Shown here piece after piece: positions 7,587-18,118 of a stretch of DNA of 64,000 bases (position 1 is the first letter of the stretch; each line of letters opens with the position of its first letter). The stretch spans positions 7,063,501-7,127,500 of the forward strand of contig NZ_CP108581.1 of assembly GCF_036010665.1 (NCBI RefSeq), given 5' to 3'. Made by a program: the position numbers and the translations under genes. This stretch comes from Microbispora sp. NBC_01189. GTDB taxonomy: Bacteria; Actinomycetota; Actinomycetes; Streptosporangiales; Streptosporangiaceae. The notes beneath the pieces were generated by a model, which worked only from the letters and a program-made list of their open reading frames with translations, was not told the origin of the DNA and made no database searches.

Positions 7587-8750
7587 GTGTCCGAAGATCT
7601 GGTGCTGACCCCGCCCGCCCCGGTGGCGGCGGTGCCCGTCGAGAAGGCGGCCACCATGCTGCCGCTCCCCGGCGAGCGCGCCGGCGAGCTCGCCCGGAAG
7701 GCGGCCGGCTTCGCCGACGAGCTCGGCACGCTCGACCACCGGTCGCCGGAGTTCACCAGGAAGGTGACCGACATCACCTCGATGGGCGACGCGGAGATCC
7801 GCGCGTCGTCCCAGGTCGCCAACCGGATGCTCAGGCGCCCGGTGGCGGCGCTGGCCTCGGCCAAGGGCGAGGGCGCCGACGGTCAGGCGCGGGTCGCCGG
7901 GCAGCTCGTGGCGCTGCGCCGGACGATCGTCGACCTCGATCCCAAGCAGGCGGCCGCCGGCACCCGGCGGCTGCTCGGCGTCATCCCGTTCGGCGACCGG
8001 CTGCGCGACTACTTCGCCAGGTACCGCAGCGCGCAGAAGCACATCGACGACATCATCCGGGCGCTGAAGTCCGGGCAGGACGAGCTGCGCAAGGACAACG
8101 CCGCGATCGAGGGCGAGAAGGCGAACCTCTGGGAGTCGATGACGAAGCTCCAGGAGTACGCCGTGCTGGCGGCGGCGCTCGACGCGGCCCTCCAGGAGCG
8201 GATCGACCGGATCGAGCTCACCGACCCGGACAAGGCGAACGCCCTGCGGTCGGACGCGCTGTTCGGGGTGCGCCAGAAGCACCAGGACCTGCTGACCCAG
8301 CTCGCCGTGTCGGCCCAGGGCTACCTCGCGCTCGACCTGGTGCGCAAGAACAACCTGGAGCTGATCAAGGGGGTCGAGCGGGCCACCACCACGACGATCG
8401 CGGCGCTGCGCACGGCCGTCACGGTCGCCCAGGCCCTGGCCAACCAGAAGCTCGTGCTCGACCAGATCACCGCGCTGAACACCACCACCTCCGACCTGAT
8501 CCTCGCCACCAGCGAGATGCTGCGCACCCAGGCCGGGGACATCCAGACCCAGGCCGCCGCCACGACCGTGAGCATGGAGGCGCTGAGCAAGGCGTTCGAC
8601 AACATCTACTCGACGATGGACATGATCGACGGCTTCCGGGCCAAGGCCGTGGAGAGCATGGCCGTCACCGTCGGCAACCTGACCGTCGAGCTCGACCACG
8701 CCCGCGCCTACCTGGAGCGATCCCGCCGCGCCGACGAGGCCGCGTCATGA
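7587..8750 (+). CDS. TelA/KlaA-family toxic-anion resistance protein
   Basis: A 387-residue, mostly helical cytoplasmic protein without signal or membrane segments. The central part (RLLGVIPFGDRLRDYFARYR, then a long helix with IIRALKSGQDELRKDNAAIE) and the C-terminal helices around VSMEALSKAFDNIYSTMD match the TelA/KlaA family, known from tellurite-resistance operons and from the xpaC-yaaN pair of Bacillus. The biochemical activity is not established. An AGGAAGAGAGG tract lies upstream of the GTG. Its stop overlaps the next start as ATGA (8747-8750), indicating translational coupling with the binding-protein/VWA lipoprotein. Confidence 0.93.
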   Translation: MSEDLVLTPPAPVAAVPVEKAATMLPLPGERAGELARKAAGFADELGTLDHRSPEFTRKVTDITSMGDAEIRASSQVANRMLRRPVAALASAKGEGADGQARVAGQLVALRRTIVDLDPKQAAAGTRRLLGVIPFGDRLRDYFARYRSAQKHIDDIIRALKSGQDELRKDNAAIEGEKANLWESMTKLQEYAVLAAALDAALQERIDRIELTDPDKANALRSDALFGVRQKHQDLLTQLAVSAQGYLALDLVRKNNLELIKGVERATTTTIAALRTAVTVAQALANQKLVLDQITALNTTTSDLILATSEMLRTQAGDIQTQAAATTVSMEALSKAFDNIYSTMDMIDGFRAKAVESMAVTVGNLTVELDHARAYLERSRRADEAAS

Positions 8751-10318
8751 GGAGCGCGGTCACGGCCGCCGCCCTGGCCCTGCTGCTGGCCGCCACCGGC
8801 GCCTGCTCGGGTGGCGGCGGGGCGGAGTCCCCGCCGGACGACCCCGCCGTGCTGCGCGTCCTGGCGGGCAGCGAGGTCAAGGACCTGGAGCCGCTGCTCG
8901 CCAAGGCGGCCGGGGCGGCGGGGGTGAAGGTGTCGCTCTCCTACACCGGCACCCTGGACGGCGCCGAGCAGGTGGCGAGCGGCGCCGCGGACGGCCGCTA
9001 CGACGCCGTCTGGTTCTCCTCCAACCGCTACCTGTCCCTCATCGACGGGGCGACCGCGCGCCTGTCCACCCAGACCAAGATCATGGTGTCCCCGGTCGTC
9101 CTCGGCCTCACCCGCGCCAAGGCCCGCGAGCTGCACTGGGACACCGGCGAGGTCACCTGGAGCGACATCGCCGAGGCCGCCGCCAAGCGCCGCTTCACCT
9201 TCGGCATGACCAACCCCGCGTCGTCCAACTCCGGGTTCTCCGCCCTGGTCGGGGTGGCGGCGGCGCTGTCGGACGCGGGTGAGGCGCTCGACCAGGCCCA
9301 GATCGCAGCCGTCACCCCGAAGCTGACCGGGTTCTTCGCCGCCCAGACCCTCACCGCCGGCTCCTCCGGATGGCTCGCCGACGCCTTCCGCCGGCGCACC
9401 GACGTGGACGGGCTGATCAACTACGAGTCGGTGCTGCTCCGCCTGCGCTCCGCCGGCGGCGAGCCGCTCACGCTGGTCTACCCGGCGGACGGCGTCGTCA
9501 CCGCGGACTACCCGCTCACGCTGCTCGCCTCCTCCCCCAAGAAGGCGCAGTACGGCAGGCTGGCGGCCTGGCTGCGCACCCCGGAGGCGCAGCGCGAGAT
9601 CATGACGGCCACGGCCCGCCGGCCCATCGTGCCCGAGGTGCCGCCCGACGCCAGGTTCGGCACGGCCCCGCTGCTGGAGCTGCCCTTCCCCAACCGGCGC
9701 AGCGCCGCCGACGCGCTGATCAGCGCGTACCTGAACAAGGTGCGCCGCCCGTCGCGCACGCTGTTCGTGCTTGACACCTCCGGGTCGATGGAGGGCGACC
9801 GCATCGCCGCGCTCAGGGCGGCGCTCGCCACGCTGACCGGCGCCGACACCTCCGCGTCGGGGCGGTTCTCCCGGTTCCGCGACCGGGAGACGGTCACCCT
9901 GCTGCCGTTCAACACCGTGACCGGCCCGGGGAGCACGTTCACCGTGCCGGAGGGCGACCCCGACCCGGTCCTGGCCCGGATCCGGGCGTACGGCGACGCC
10001 CTTGCGGCGGGGGGCGGCACCGCCATCTACGACGGCCTGCGCGCGGCCTACCAGACGGCCGGGAGCGAGCGGGACGGCGGAAGCTTCACCTCGGTGGTCC
10101 TGATGACCGACGGCGACAACACCGACGGCTCCTCCTACGCGGACTTCGCCGCCTTGCACCGGACCCTGAACACCCATGTGCCGACGTTCGTCGTGCTGTT
10201 CGGCGACAGCGACGTCTCCGAGATGCGCCAGGTCTCCGAGCTGACCGGCGGCGCGGTGTTCGACGCCCGGCAGGCGTCCCTCGCCTCGGCGTTCAAGGAG
10301 ATCCGTGGCTACCAGTGA
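8747..10318 (+). CDS. Lipoprotein with solute-binding domain fused to VWA domain
   Basis: A 523-residue protein. Residues 1-20 are a lipoprotein signal ending in TGAC (Cys20). Residues of about 30-320 look like a type-2 periplasmic binding fold (SLSYTGTLDGAEQVASGAAD, NPASSNSGFSALVG). Residues of about 335-523 are a von Willebrand A domain with an intact MIDAS: DTSGSMEG from residue 343 and LMTDGDNTDG later. Such fusions are exported metal-dependent adhesion or sensing proteins. It overlaps telA by four bases upstream and the XpaC-like gene by 14 bases downstream. This suggests an extracytoplasmic partner of the cytoplasmic TelA. Confidence 0.88.
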   Translation: MRSAVTAAALALLLAATGACSGGGGAESPPDDPAVLRVLAGSEVKDLEPLLAKAAGAAGVKVSLSYTGTLDGAEQVASGAADGRYDAVWFSSNRYLSLIDGATARLSTQTKIMVSPVVLGLTRAKARELHWDTGEVTWSDIAEAAAKRRFTFGMTNPASSNSGFSALVGVAAALSDAGEALDQAQIAAVTPKLTGFFAAQTLTAGSSGWLADAFRRRTDVDGLINYESVLLRLRSAGGEPLTLVYPADGVVTADYPLTLLASSPKKAQYGRLAAWLRTPEAQREIMTATARRPIVPEVPPDARFGTAPLLELPFPNRRSAADALISAYLNKVRRPSRTLFVLDTSGSMEGDRIAALRAALATLTGADTSASGRFSRFRDRETVTLLPFNTVTGPGSTFTVPEGDPDPVLARIRAYGDALAAGGGTAIYDGLRAAYQTAGSERDGGSFTSVVLMTDGDNTDGSSYADFAALHRTLNTHVPTFVVLFGDSDVSEMRQVSELTGGAVFDARQASLASAFKEIRGYQ

Positions 10319-10925
10319 CCGCGTCCTCGCCTACCTCGGCTCGCTGAAGAACATCACCGGCTCCGCTCTCGCGCTCGGCGGTCTCGCGCTGCACTTCCTC
10401 GGCCTCGCCGGGTCGCTGTGGCCGGTGGTCGTCGCCGGGCTGTACGGCGTGGGCGCCCTGCTCGCCCCGCCCGACCGGGTCCGGCTGGCGATCTCCCACG
10501 CCGAGGTGGAGACGCGCGCCCTGCGGGCCGACCTGGACGCCCTCGTGGCGAAGGTGACGACCGCCCGTTTCCCCGAGGACGTGGTGGCGAAGGTCGGCGG
10601 CCTCGCCGGGATCCTGCGCGAGGTGCTGGCCAGGGCGGAGGCGCTCACCTCCGCCCCCGACCATCTGCACGTCGTCTCGCAGGCCGTCCGCGACTATCTG
10701 CCCACCAGCCTGGAGGCGTATGCCAACCTGCCCCGGTCGTACGCGCTGACCCGGCGGGGGGCCCGTGAGCGCAGCGCGCACGAGGAGCTGATGGCCCAGC
10801 TCGGCCTGCTGGAGTCGGGGCTGTCGGCCGTCGCGGAGGCCGTCTACCAGGGGGACGAGCAGGCCCTCAGGGACCAGGGACGGTTCCTGCGCGACCGCTT
10901 CGGCGGCTCGTCGCTCGATCTGTGA
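10305..10925 (+). CDS. XpaC-like membrane protein
   Basis: A 206-residue protein starting at a GTG inside the end of the VWA gene. Two hydrophobic segments (about residues 16-33 and 36-50, around LALHFLGLAGSLWPVVVAGL) are followed by a helical cytoplasmic domain. Size, topology and location next to TelA match the XpaC/5-bromo-4-chloroindolyl-phosphate-hydrolysis family, a frequent TelA partner; the resemblance is mainly contextual because XpaC proteins are poorly conserved. It is the last gene of the cassette; a small hairpin (GCCGG/CCGGC, 10927-10941) lies between it and the convergent neighbour. Confidence 0.72.
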   Translation: MATSDRVLAYLGSLKNITGSALALGGLALHFLGLAGSLWPVVVAGLYGVGALLAPPDRVRLAISHAEVETRALRADLDALVAKVTTARFPEDVVAKVGGLAGILREVLARAEALTSAPDHLHVVSQAVRDYLPTSLEAYANLPRSYALTRRGARERSAHEELMAQLGLLESGLSAVAEAVYQGDEQALRDQGRFLRDRFGGSSLDL

Positions 10926-10943
10926 AGCCGGAGAGACCGGCCG

Positions 10944-12896
10944 TCACAGGCGCGACTCGTACACCGCCCTGGCCTTCTCGACGAGGTCGAGGTGGTCGCG
11001 GAGCTGGGCCCGGGTGTGCAGCCGGGCCCGGTCCCTGACCAGCTCGTCGAGCAGGTCGAGCCAGCGCAGGCACCACCGGACGTCCTCCGGGCGGGCCACG
11101 TGCCGGCCCCGCAGGTGGAGGTGGACCGGGCTGGTGTGGGCGTACACCCGGCCGCCGGAGGACGGCGGACGGGCGCCGCCGCGGGCGACCGCGACCACGT
11201 AGTCCGGCGCGTCCACCGTCAGGGACGCGGTGATCTCGGGGCCCGGTCCCCCGGCCAGCACGCCGTCCGCGGTGCGGATCTCCAGGTGCGCCACCTCCGC
11301 CCCGGCGGCCCGCGCCCGGATCGTCACCGTCTCTCCGCCGTCCAGGCCGAGCGTCTCCCCCGGGCCCTGACCGTCCACCGTGAGCTCCAGCCAGGGGCCG
11401 GTAGTGGCGAACGTGCGCCCCCGCCGTACGGCCTCGGCGAACGACCCGGCGCTGAGCGGGCCGTCCACGCGGGCGTAGACGCGCTCCCAGCCCGGCGGGC
11501 TGGAGACCGTGTCCTGGCGGGTGAACGACAGCATGGTGTCGGTCCCGGCGAGCGCGGCGAGACGGTTGCCCGCGCCGAGCAGCCTCCGGTACACCTCGGC
11601 GGTCCCCGGTGTGGCCGACAGGTCGCTGAAGTGGAGCAGCTCCATCCCGTCGACCAGGCCGAGCGCGGCGTCCACCACCAGGGCGCGGCCGGTGCAGTTC
11701 CTGGCGCCGTCGGCGGCGACGTCCTCGGGCGAGGAGATCGGCCCGTGGAAGGGGTGGGCGTACCCCAGCACGGCGCGCGGCTCCCGAAGGTCGCCGCAGA
11801 CCGTCCCGTTGGGCGGCCAGTCGGCGTCCGCGCCGAAGCCGGTGTGGCAGACGGCGGGCGGCGCGGCCACCCCGAACACGTGGACGTGGCCGAACAGGTC
11901 GTTGCGATACTCCACCCCCATCCGGGCGACGTGCCCGGCGTCCGACCACGGCAGGTCACGACCGGCCCAGTGCCGCAACGCCTCCAGGTCGTAGACCCGG
12001 TCGCCCGCGACGTTCCCGGCGACGAGGTTCAGCACGTGCAGGTCCTCGCCGTGCTGCGCCGCCGCCGCCTCGGCCGGGACCGCGACCAGGTCTCCCGCCC
12101 AGTTCAGGTGGACGTGCAGGTCCGCGCCGTACCAGCCCCGGGCGGCGGCGTCGTACCGCCGTCGCGGCGTGAGCCCGACCAGCGTCTCCTCCCCCTCCCC
12201 CGGGACCACCGTGGTCTCGGCCACGCCGTACTCCATGCCGCGGGTCACCCTGATCGCGACCTGCTCGGCGGGTACGGCGACCACGAGGTCGTCGCCGTGG
12301 AAGAACGGCACGTCGTCGTTGTCCCGCCGCTCGGGCACCCCGTGCGGATACCACCCCTGGCCGTCGCGGGAGGTCACGCTCCAGCGGCAGGGAAAGCCCG
12401 CGCGCAGGCGCAGCCGCGCGGCCCGCGCCGGCCGGGTGAGCCCGGACAGGTCCACCGCCTCGCCGTCCACCGTCAGCGTGGTCGCGGTCGTGACGTCGAG
12501 CAGCCGGGCGCCGCCCGCGGCGATCGCGTACGGCACGCCGTCGGCCGTCACCTCCACCGGGCCCGGGAGCGCGGAGTCGGCCAGCAGGACGACGGGCACG
12601 GCCCCCGGGGACAGCAGCGGCCGGGCCGGGCCGTGCTCCAGCCGGTGGCCGTCCGGGGTCAGCCGCAGCACCACCAGGCCCCGGGGGACACCACCGTGGA
12701 GCGCGTCCCGGAAGGCCGCGTCGAGGTCGGGTCCGTACGCCATCCGCTCGGCCACCGTGGGAAACCGAAGGAACGGCATCATCCGGACGTATCCCAGCGG
12801 CGGCTCACCCCAGGTGATCCCGTGCGCGGACAGCAGCGCGCCGTACTCCCGCAGCGCCCGCTCCACCTCCGGCGGCATCATCGGATCGCGGGTCAT
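10944..12896 (-). CDS. CehA/McbA-type PHP metallohydrolase
   Basis: A 650-residue protein. The N-terminal half is beta-rich; near residue 257 the sequence YGADLHVHLN provides the HxH metal-binding motif of the PHP superfamily as arranged in CehA/McbA (carbaryl hydrolase-like) proteins. Later blocks, such as YAHPFHG, VDGMELLHFS and LAGTDTMLS, supply further metal ligands. The substrate is unknown; relatives cleave esters, carbamates or phosphates. The ATG at 12896 is preceded by GGGGAGGTGCG, which makes it a better start than the one at 12980. No signal peptide. It is 197 bases downstream of meaB on the same strand. Confidence 0.82.
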   Translation of the reverse strand: MTRDPMMPPEVERALREYGALLSAHGITWGEPPLGYVRMMPFLRFPTVAERMAYGPDLDAAFRDALHGGVPRGLVVLRLTPDGHRLEHGPARPLLSPGAVPVVLLADSALPGPVEVTADGVPYAIAAGGARLLDVTTATTLTVDGEAVDLSGLTRPARAARLRLRAGFPCRWSVTSRDGQGWYPHGVPERRDNDDVPFFHGDDLVVAVPAEQVAIRVTRGMEYGVAETTVVPGEGEETLVGLTPRRRYDAAARGWYGADLHVHLNWAGDLVAVPAEAAAAQHGEDLHVLNLVAGNVAGDRVYDLEALRHWAGRDLPWSDAGHVARMGVEYRNDLFGHVHVFGVAAPPAVCHTGFGADADWPPNGTVCGDLREPRAVLGYAHPFHGPISSPEDVAADGARNCTGRALVVDAALGLVDGMELLHFSDLSATPGTAEVYRRLLGAGNRLAALAGTDTMLSFTRQDTVSSPPGWERVYARVDGPLSAGSFAEAVRRGRTFATTGPWLELTVDGQGPGETLGLDGGETVTIRARAAGAEVAHLEIRTADGVLAGGPGPEITASLTVDAPDYVVAVARGGARPPSSGGRVYAHTSPVHLHLRGRHVARPEDVRWCLRWLDLLDELVRDRARLHTRAQLRDHLDLVEKARAVYESRL

Positions 12897-13093
12897 CGCA
12901 CCTCCCCGTAGTCGAAAGCGGCCACATCGTGGCACGGTTTCGGCCGGAGAAAATGTGCACCGGTGCGTTCCCGGGCCCACGGGTAGCGATCTGTCCCACC
13001 CGGGAGGAAAGGTGATGTCCCGAGTGTTCGCCGTATTCCACCGGCTCCCGCACCCGCCCCTCCGCGGGCGTGCGGCGGGTCCTCACGGCGGCG

Positions 13094-14125
13094 TCAGGCG
13101 GGCGGGGTCTCCTCGGCGGCGTCCGGGCCGGTGGTGCCCCCGGTGGCGCCCTGGGCCTCGGGAGCGGCGGGCAGGAAGGCCGCCAGGATGCGGTCGGCGG
13201 CGAGGGCCGGGGTGAGGGTGCCGTCGAGGACCCGCCGCTCGATCTCCGGCGCGAGCGGCGCGACCGTCTCGCGCAGCATGGCCAGCAGGCGGTCGGTGAC
13301 CAGCGCCCACGTCCACTCGACCTGCTGGCGGCTGCGCCGGGCGGCGAGGTCGGCGCCCTCCTGGTGACGCACCACGTGCGCCCACAGCTCCTCCAGGCCC
13401 GCGCCGGTGAGCCCGCTGCAGGTCAGCACCGGCGTGGCCGAGCGCAGCAGCCGGAGCGCCCCGGACAGCTCCCGCGCGGCCCGGCGGGCGGCCATCTCGT
13501 GTTCGCCGTCGGCCTTGTTCACCGCGATCACGTCGGCGAGCTCCAGCACGCCCTTCTTGATCCCCTGGAGCTGGTCTCCCGTACGGGCGAGAGTGAGCAG
13601 CAGGAACGTGTCGACCATGTCGGCGACCGTGGTCTCCGACTGGCCGACGCCGACGGTCTCGACGAGCACGACGTCGTAGCCGGCCGCCTCCACCACGACC
13701 ACGGCCTCCCTGGTGGCCTTCGCCACGCCGCCGAGCGTCCCGGCGGTCGGGGACGGCCGGATGAAGGCGTTAGGGTCGGCCGACAGCTTGGCCATCCGGG
13801 TCTTGTCCCCCAGGATGCTGCCGCCCGAGCGCCGCGACGAGGGATCGACGGCCAGCACGGCCACCCGGTGCCCCTGACCCGTGAGACAGGTGCCGAGCGC
13901 CTCGATGAAGGTCGACTTGCCGACTCCCGGCACCCCCGACACCCCGACCCTGCGGGCCTTTCCGGCGTGCGGGGTGAGCTCGACCAGCAGCCGCTGCGCC
14001 AGCTCCCGGTGATCGGCCCTGGAGGACTCCACCAGCGTGATCGCCCGGGCGGTCCACCGGCGGTCGCCGGACAGCACGCCCTTGACGTAGTCCTCGACCA
14101 CCGGTGCGGTCACCGCTGCGGTCAC
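13094..14125 (-). CDS. meaB: MeaB, G-protein chaperone of methylmalonyl-CoA mutase
   Basis: A 343-residue GTPase of the MeaB/ArgK SIMIBI family. The P-loop is GVPGVGKS at about residues 64-71, followed by [18 protein letters not shown] (switch region) and [14 protein letters not shown] supplies the guanine-specificity motif. MeaB gates B12 loading and protects the mutase from inactivation. The GTG start overlaps the mutB stop as GTGA (14125-14122), so translation is coupled; a second GTG five codons on is possible. The C-terminal 25 residues are a low-complexity Ala/Pro/Gly tail. The cytoplasmic partner is MutA/MutB encoded just upstream. Confidence 0.96.
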   Translation of the reverse strand: MTAAVTAPVVEDYVKGVLSGDRRWTARAITLVESSRADHRELAQRLLVELTPHAGKARRVGVSGVPGVGKSTFIEALGTCLTGQGHRVAVLAVDPSSRRSGGSILGDKTRMAKLSADPNAFIRPSPTAGTLGGVAKATREAVVVVEAAGYDVVLVETVGVGQSETTVADMVDTFLLLTLARTGDQLQGIKKGVLELADVIAVNKADGEHEMAARRAARELSGALRLLRSATPVLTCSGLTGAGLEELWAHVVRHQEGADLAARRSRQQVEWTWALVTDRLLAMLRETVAPLAPEIERRVLDGTLTPALAADRILAAFLPAAPEAQGATGGTTGPDAAEETPPA

Positions 14126-16251
14126 GTGTGGCCCAGCCGTGCGGACAGCTCGCCCAGCAGCTCCAGCGCGGCGTCGGCGATCACCGTGCCGGGCAGGAAG
14201 ATCGCGGAGGCGCCCGCGGCCCGGAGCTCCTCCACGTCGTCCGGCGGGATCACCCCGCCGACCACGATCATGATGTCCCCCGCGCCGAGGCCGGCGAGCG
14301 CCTCGCGCAACGCGGGCACCAGCGTCAGGTGCCCGGCCGCCAGCGAGGAGACCCCGACCACGTGCACGTCGGCCTCGACGGCCTGCCGGGCGACCTCCTC
14401 GGGCGTCTGGAACAGCGGGCCGACGTCGACGTCGAAGCCGAGGTCGGCGAAGGCGCTCGCGATCACCTTCTGGCCCCGGTCGTGGCCGTCCTGGCCCATC
14501 TTCGCGACGAGGATCCGGGGCCTGCGGCCCTCCGCCTTCTCGAACTGCGCGCTCGCCTCGCGGACCCGGTCCGCGGCGTCGCCCACCTCCGCGCGATACA
14601 CCCCCGATATCGTACGGATCTGGGCGGCGTGCCGTCCGAAGACCTTCTCCAGCGCGTCGGAGATCTCCCCGACGGTCGCCTTGGCCCTGGCCGCGTTCAC
14701 CGCCAGCTCCAGCAGGTTCTCCCCGCTCGCCGCGCCCTTCGTCAGCGCCTCCAGCGCCCCGGCGACCTCGTCGGCCGAGCGCTCCTCGCGGAGCCTGCGC
14801 AGCTTCTCGATCTGCCGGCCGCGCACCGCCGTGTTGTCGACCTTCAGCACCTCGATCGGCTCGTCGGCCTCCAGACGGTACTTGTTGACGCCGATCACGG
14901 GCTGGCCGCCGGAGTCGATGCGGGCCTGCGTGCGGGCCGCCGCCTCCTCGATGCGCATCTTGGGCAGCCCCTGGTCGATGGCCCTCGCCATGCCGCCCGC
15001 CCGCTCGACCTCCTGGATGTGCTTCCAGGCCGCCTTCGCCAGCTCGCGGGTCAGCCACTCGACGTAGTGGGAGCCGCCCCACGGGTCGATCACCCGGCCG
15101 GTGCCCGACTCCTGCTGGAGCAGGAGCTGGGTGTTGCGCGCGATCCGGGCCGAGAAGTCCGTCGGCAGCGCGAGCGCCTCGTCCAGCGCGTTCGTGTGCA
15201 GCGACTGGGTGTGCCCCTGGGTGGCCGCCATCGCCTCCACGCAGGTCCGCACGACGTTGTTGAACACGTCCTGCGCGGTCAGCGACCAGCCCGAGGTCTG
15301 GCTGTGCGTGCGCAGCGACAGCGATTTGGGGTTCTCCGGCCCGAAGCCCTTCACCAGGCGGGCCCACAGCAGCCGCGCGGCGCGGAGCTTGGCCACCTCC
15401 ATGAAGAAGTTCATGCCGATGCACCAGAAGAACGACAGCCGCGGCGCGAACTCGTCGATGCCGAGCCCGGCCCCGACGCCCGCCCGCAGATACTCCAGGC
15501 CGTCGGCCAGCGTGTACGCGAGCTCCAGATCGCAGGTCGCCCCGGCCTCCTGGATGTGGTAGCCGGAGATCGAGATGGAGTTGAACTTCGGCATGTTCCG
15601 CGAGGTGTACTCGAAGATGTCGGAGATGATCCGCATCGACGGGCCCGGCGGGTAGATGTAGGTGTTGCGGACCATGAACTCCTTGAGGATGTCGTTCTGG
15701 ATGGTCCCCGCCAGCCTGTCGGGCGCGACCCCCTGCTCCTCGGCGGCGACGATGTAGAGCGCCAGGATCGGCAGCACCGCCCCGTTCATGGTCATCGACA
15801 CGCTCATCCGGTCGAGCGGGATCCCCTCGAAGAGCTGCCGCATGTCGTAGATCGAGTCGATCGCCACGCCCGCCATGCCGACGTCGCCGGCGACGCGGGG
15901 GTGGTCGGAGTCGTAGCCCCGGTGGGTCGCGAGGTCGAAGGCGACCGACAGGCCCTTCTGCCCGGCGGCGAGGTTGCGCCGGTAGAACGCGTTGGACGCC
16001 TCCGCGGTGGAGAACCCGGCATACTGCCGGATGGTCCACGGCTGGGTGACGTACATCGTGGGGTAGGGGCCGCGCAGGAACGGCGCGACGCCGGGATAGG
16101 TCCGCGGGGCGCCGTCCTCCCCAAGGTCGGCGGCCGTGTAGAACGGCTTCACCGCGATGCCCTCGGGGGTCTCCCACGACTGCCCGCCGCCGGTGGCCTC
16201 CTGCGCGGCGGCGCCCGATCCCAGATCTATTTCCGAGAAATCCGGAATCAT
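14122..16251 (-). CDS. mutB: Methylmalonyl-CoA mutase large (catalytic) subunit
   Basis: A 709-residue enzyme that interconverts (R)-methylmalonyl-CoA and succinyl-CoA with adenosylcobalamin. The TIM-barrel part contains [20 protein letters not shown] and [12 protein letters not shown], which line the CoA and substrate tunnel. The C-terminal B12 domain has the DxHxxG cobalamin ligand motif as DGHDRG near residue 587 and the later GG block IVVGGVIPP. The ATG at 16251 overlaps the mutA stop (ATGA), and [11 protein letters not shown] is a natural start. The enzyme links propionate, odd-chain and branched-chain catabolism to the TCA cycle and supplies methylmalonyl-CoA. Confidence 0.97.
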   Translation of the reverse strand: MIPDFSEIDLGSGAAAQEATGGGQSWETPEGIAVKPFYTAADLGEDGAPRTYPGVAPFLRGPYPTMYVTQPWTIRQYAGFSTAEASNAFYRRNLAAGQKGLSVAFDLATHRGYDSDHPRVAGDVGMAGVAIDSIYDMRQLFEGIPLDRMSVSMTMNGAVLPILALYIVAAEEQGVAPDRLAGTIQNDILKEFMVRNTYIYPPGPSMRIISDIFEYTSRNMPKFNSISISGYHIQEAGATCDLELAYTLADGLEYLRAGVGAGLGIDEFAPRLSFFWCIGMNFFMEVAKLRAARLLWARLVKGFGPENPKSLSLRTHSQTSGWSLTAQDVFNNVVRTCVEAMAATQGHTQSLHTNALDEALALPTDFSARIARNTQLLLQQESGTGRVIDPWGGSHYVEWLTRELAKAAWKHIQEVERAGGMARAIDQGLPKMRIEEAAARTQARIDSGGQPVIGVNKYRLEADEPIEVLKVDNTAVRGRQIEKLRRLREERSADEVAGALEALTKGAASGENLLELAVNAARAKATVGEISDALEKVFGRHAAQIRTISGVYRAEVGDAADRVREASAQFEKAEGRRPRILVAKMGQDGHDRGQKVIASAFADLGFDVDVGPLFQTPEEVARQAVEADVHVVGVSSLAAGHLTLVPALREALAGLGAGDIMIVVGGVIPPDDVEELRAAGASAIFLPGTVIADAALELLGELSARLGHT

Positions 16252-18038
16252 CGGCTCACTCCCAGGTCGTCGAACGTCGCGCGGAGCACCCCGAGCGCGT
16301 CGCATCCGGCGTACACGTTGGCGTCCACCCCCTCATACTCGCCCTTCCCCGCCAGCCACACCTTGCGCGCCCCCGCCTCCCGGAGGGCCGCCGCGACCGC
16401 CGCCGCGTGCTCGCCGTACAGACGGTCGCCGGAGCACAGGCACGCCACGGCGGCTCCGGACTCGCGGAAGGCCGCGGCGATGGCGGCCGGGTCGGCGCCC
16501 GGCCCGCCGGTGACGGTCGCGATGCCTCCCGCGGCGAACAGGTTCGCGGCGAACGTCGCCCTCGCGGTGTGCGCGGCGACCGGCCCGATCGTGGCGAGGA
16601 ACACCGTGGGCCGGCTCGGCTGCGCGTCGGCGAGGTCGCGCAGCGACTCGAACTCCTCGGCGTGGCGCACCAGCGGCAGCCCGTCGCCGGGCGTCCGGGC
16701 GAGGCCGGGGCCCGGTCGGCGGGTGACCTGCCGCTCCCCCAGGTCGGGGAACTCGCTGACCCCGGTGATCGGGTCCCGCCGGTGGGCGATGTTCACCGCC
16801 CGCGCGGCCCGCGTCTCCGTCAGGCGCTCGGGGACCAGCCGCTCCAGCGCCACGGCCATCCCGCCGGACCGCTCGATCTCCTGGAACCACTCCCAGGCCC
16901 GCCGGGCGAGGTCGTCGGTGAGCCGCTCCACGTACCACGAGCCCCCGGCGGGGTCGGCGACCCGGGCGACGCCGGCCTCCTCGACCAGCAGCGCCTGCGT
17001 GTTGCGCGCGATGCGCCGGGCGAACGCGTCGGGCAGCCCGAGGCAGGCGTCGAACGGCTGCACGGTCACCGCGTCGGCCCCGCCCGTCCCGGCGGCGAAA
17101 CAGGCCAGGGTCGTGCGCAGCATGTTCACCCACGGGTCCCGGACGGTCATCATCGCCGAGGATGTCACGGCGTGCTGAAGCTGACGCCCCGGCCCTCCGG
17201 CGACCTCGGCCACCCGCGCCCACATCCGCCGTGCCGCCCGCAGTTTGGCGATCGTGAGGAACTGGTCGGCGGTCGCGGCGTACCGGAACTCGATCTGGCC
17301 CAGCGCCTGCTCCACCGGCAGCCCCGCGCCGGTCAGCGCGCGCAGGTAGGCCACCCCGGTCGCGATCGAGCAGCCGAGCTCGTCGGCGTCCGCGCCGCCC
17401 GCGTCGTGGTACGGCAGCGCGTCCACGGTGATCGCCCGCAGGCCGGGGTGATCCGCCGCGCAGCGGCGGGCGAGCGTCACCGCGTCGTCCAGGACGGCCG
17501 GCGTGCCGGTGCGGGCCGCCAGCCCGATCGGGTCGGCGCCGAGGTTCCCGCCGGGCAGCGCCACGCCCCCGGCCAGGCGCAGGAACGCCTCCGCCGCCTC
17601 CGCCGTACGGGGCCCGGCGTCGAGGACGACCGGGGCGAGGTCGAGCAGGACGCCGTCCAGCACGGCCGGCAGCGCGGTGGGGTCGATCGAGGTCAGGTCG
17701 AGCCAGAGGGAGGTGACGCCGTTCTCCAGGTCGGCGTGGATCGCCTCGCGGGTGACCGCCGGGTCGGGGTCGGCATGCCGCTGCCGCACGTCCCACACGC
17801 CGGGGCCGCGGACCACGCGCGGCGCGTCGGGCACGTCATCCGCGTCGTACAGCGGGGCGATCCGGACACCGTCGTAGGAGACGGTCGACAGGGCGTCCTC
17901 GGCCGCGTCGTCCGTCCCCTCCCAGCCGGTTTTGCGCAGCACCCCGAGCGCGAGCGCGCGCCACCGTTCCCGCGTTGCCTGCGGAAACCCTGCGGTGGGA
18001 TCGGCGAGGTCGTCGAGTTCAACAGGCGGCACCGTCAT
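16248..18038 (-). CDS. mutA: Methylmalonyl-CoA mutase small subunit
   Basis: A 596-residue homologue of MutB that pairs with it as the non-catalytic subunit. It keeps the barrel framework ([20 protein letters not shown], then [20 protein letters not shown]) but its C-terminal domain lacks the DxHxxG cobalamin motif, as expected of MutA. It is the first gene of mutA-mutB-meaB with four-base overlaps at both junctions. A promoter region of about 140 bases separates it from the divergent VOC gene. I see no B12 riboswitch motif upstream. No epimerase gene is nearby. Confidence 0.95.
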   Translation of the reverse strand: MTVPPVELDDLADPTAGFPQATRERWRALALGVLRKTGWEGTDDAAEDALSTVSYDGVRIAPLYDADDVPDAPRVVRGPGVWDVRQRHADPDPAVTREAIHADLENGVTSLWLDLTSIDPTALPAVLDGVLLDLAPVVLDAGPRTAEAAEAFLRLAGGVALPGGNLGADPIGLAARTGTPAVLDDAVTLARRCAADHPGLRAITVDALPYHDAGGADADELGCSIATGVAYLRALTGAGLPVEQALGQIEFRYAATADQFLTIAKLRAARRMWARVAEVAGGPGRQLQHAVTSSAMMTVRDPWVNMLRTTLACFAAGTGGADAVTVQPFDACLGLPDAFARRIARNTQALLVEEAGVARVADPAGGSWYVERLTDDLARRAWEWFQEIERSGGMAVALERLVPERLTETRAARAVNIAHRRDPITGVSEFPDLGERQVTRRPGPGLARTPGDGLPLVRHAEEFESLRDLADAQPSRPTVFLATIGPVAAHTARATFAANLFAAGGIATVTGGPGADPAAIAAAFRESGAAVACLCSGDRLYGEHAAAVAAALREAGARKVWLAGKGEYEGVDANVYAGCDALGVLRATFDDLGVSR

Positions 18039-18084
18039 GAACCGGATGCTATGGGCATTCTCGCGTCGGCGAGGCGTCGGCCCC

Positions 18085-18118
18085 CCGAGTCTGGGGTCCC
18101 CGGGTCCCGAATCTGGGG
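18085..18118. promoter_or_regulatory. Direct repeats in mutA/VOC divergent promoter region
   Basis: CCGAGTCTGGGG (18085-18096) and CCGAATCTGGGG (18107-18118) are near-identical 12-mers whose starts are 22 bases apart, about two helical turns. They lie between the divergent mutA and VOC starts. Repeats on one helical face suggest a dimeric regulator bound in tandem. The repeats are seen; the regulator and target gene are unknown. Confidence 0.45.
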
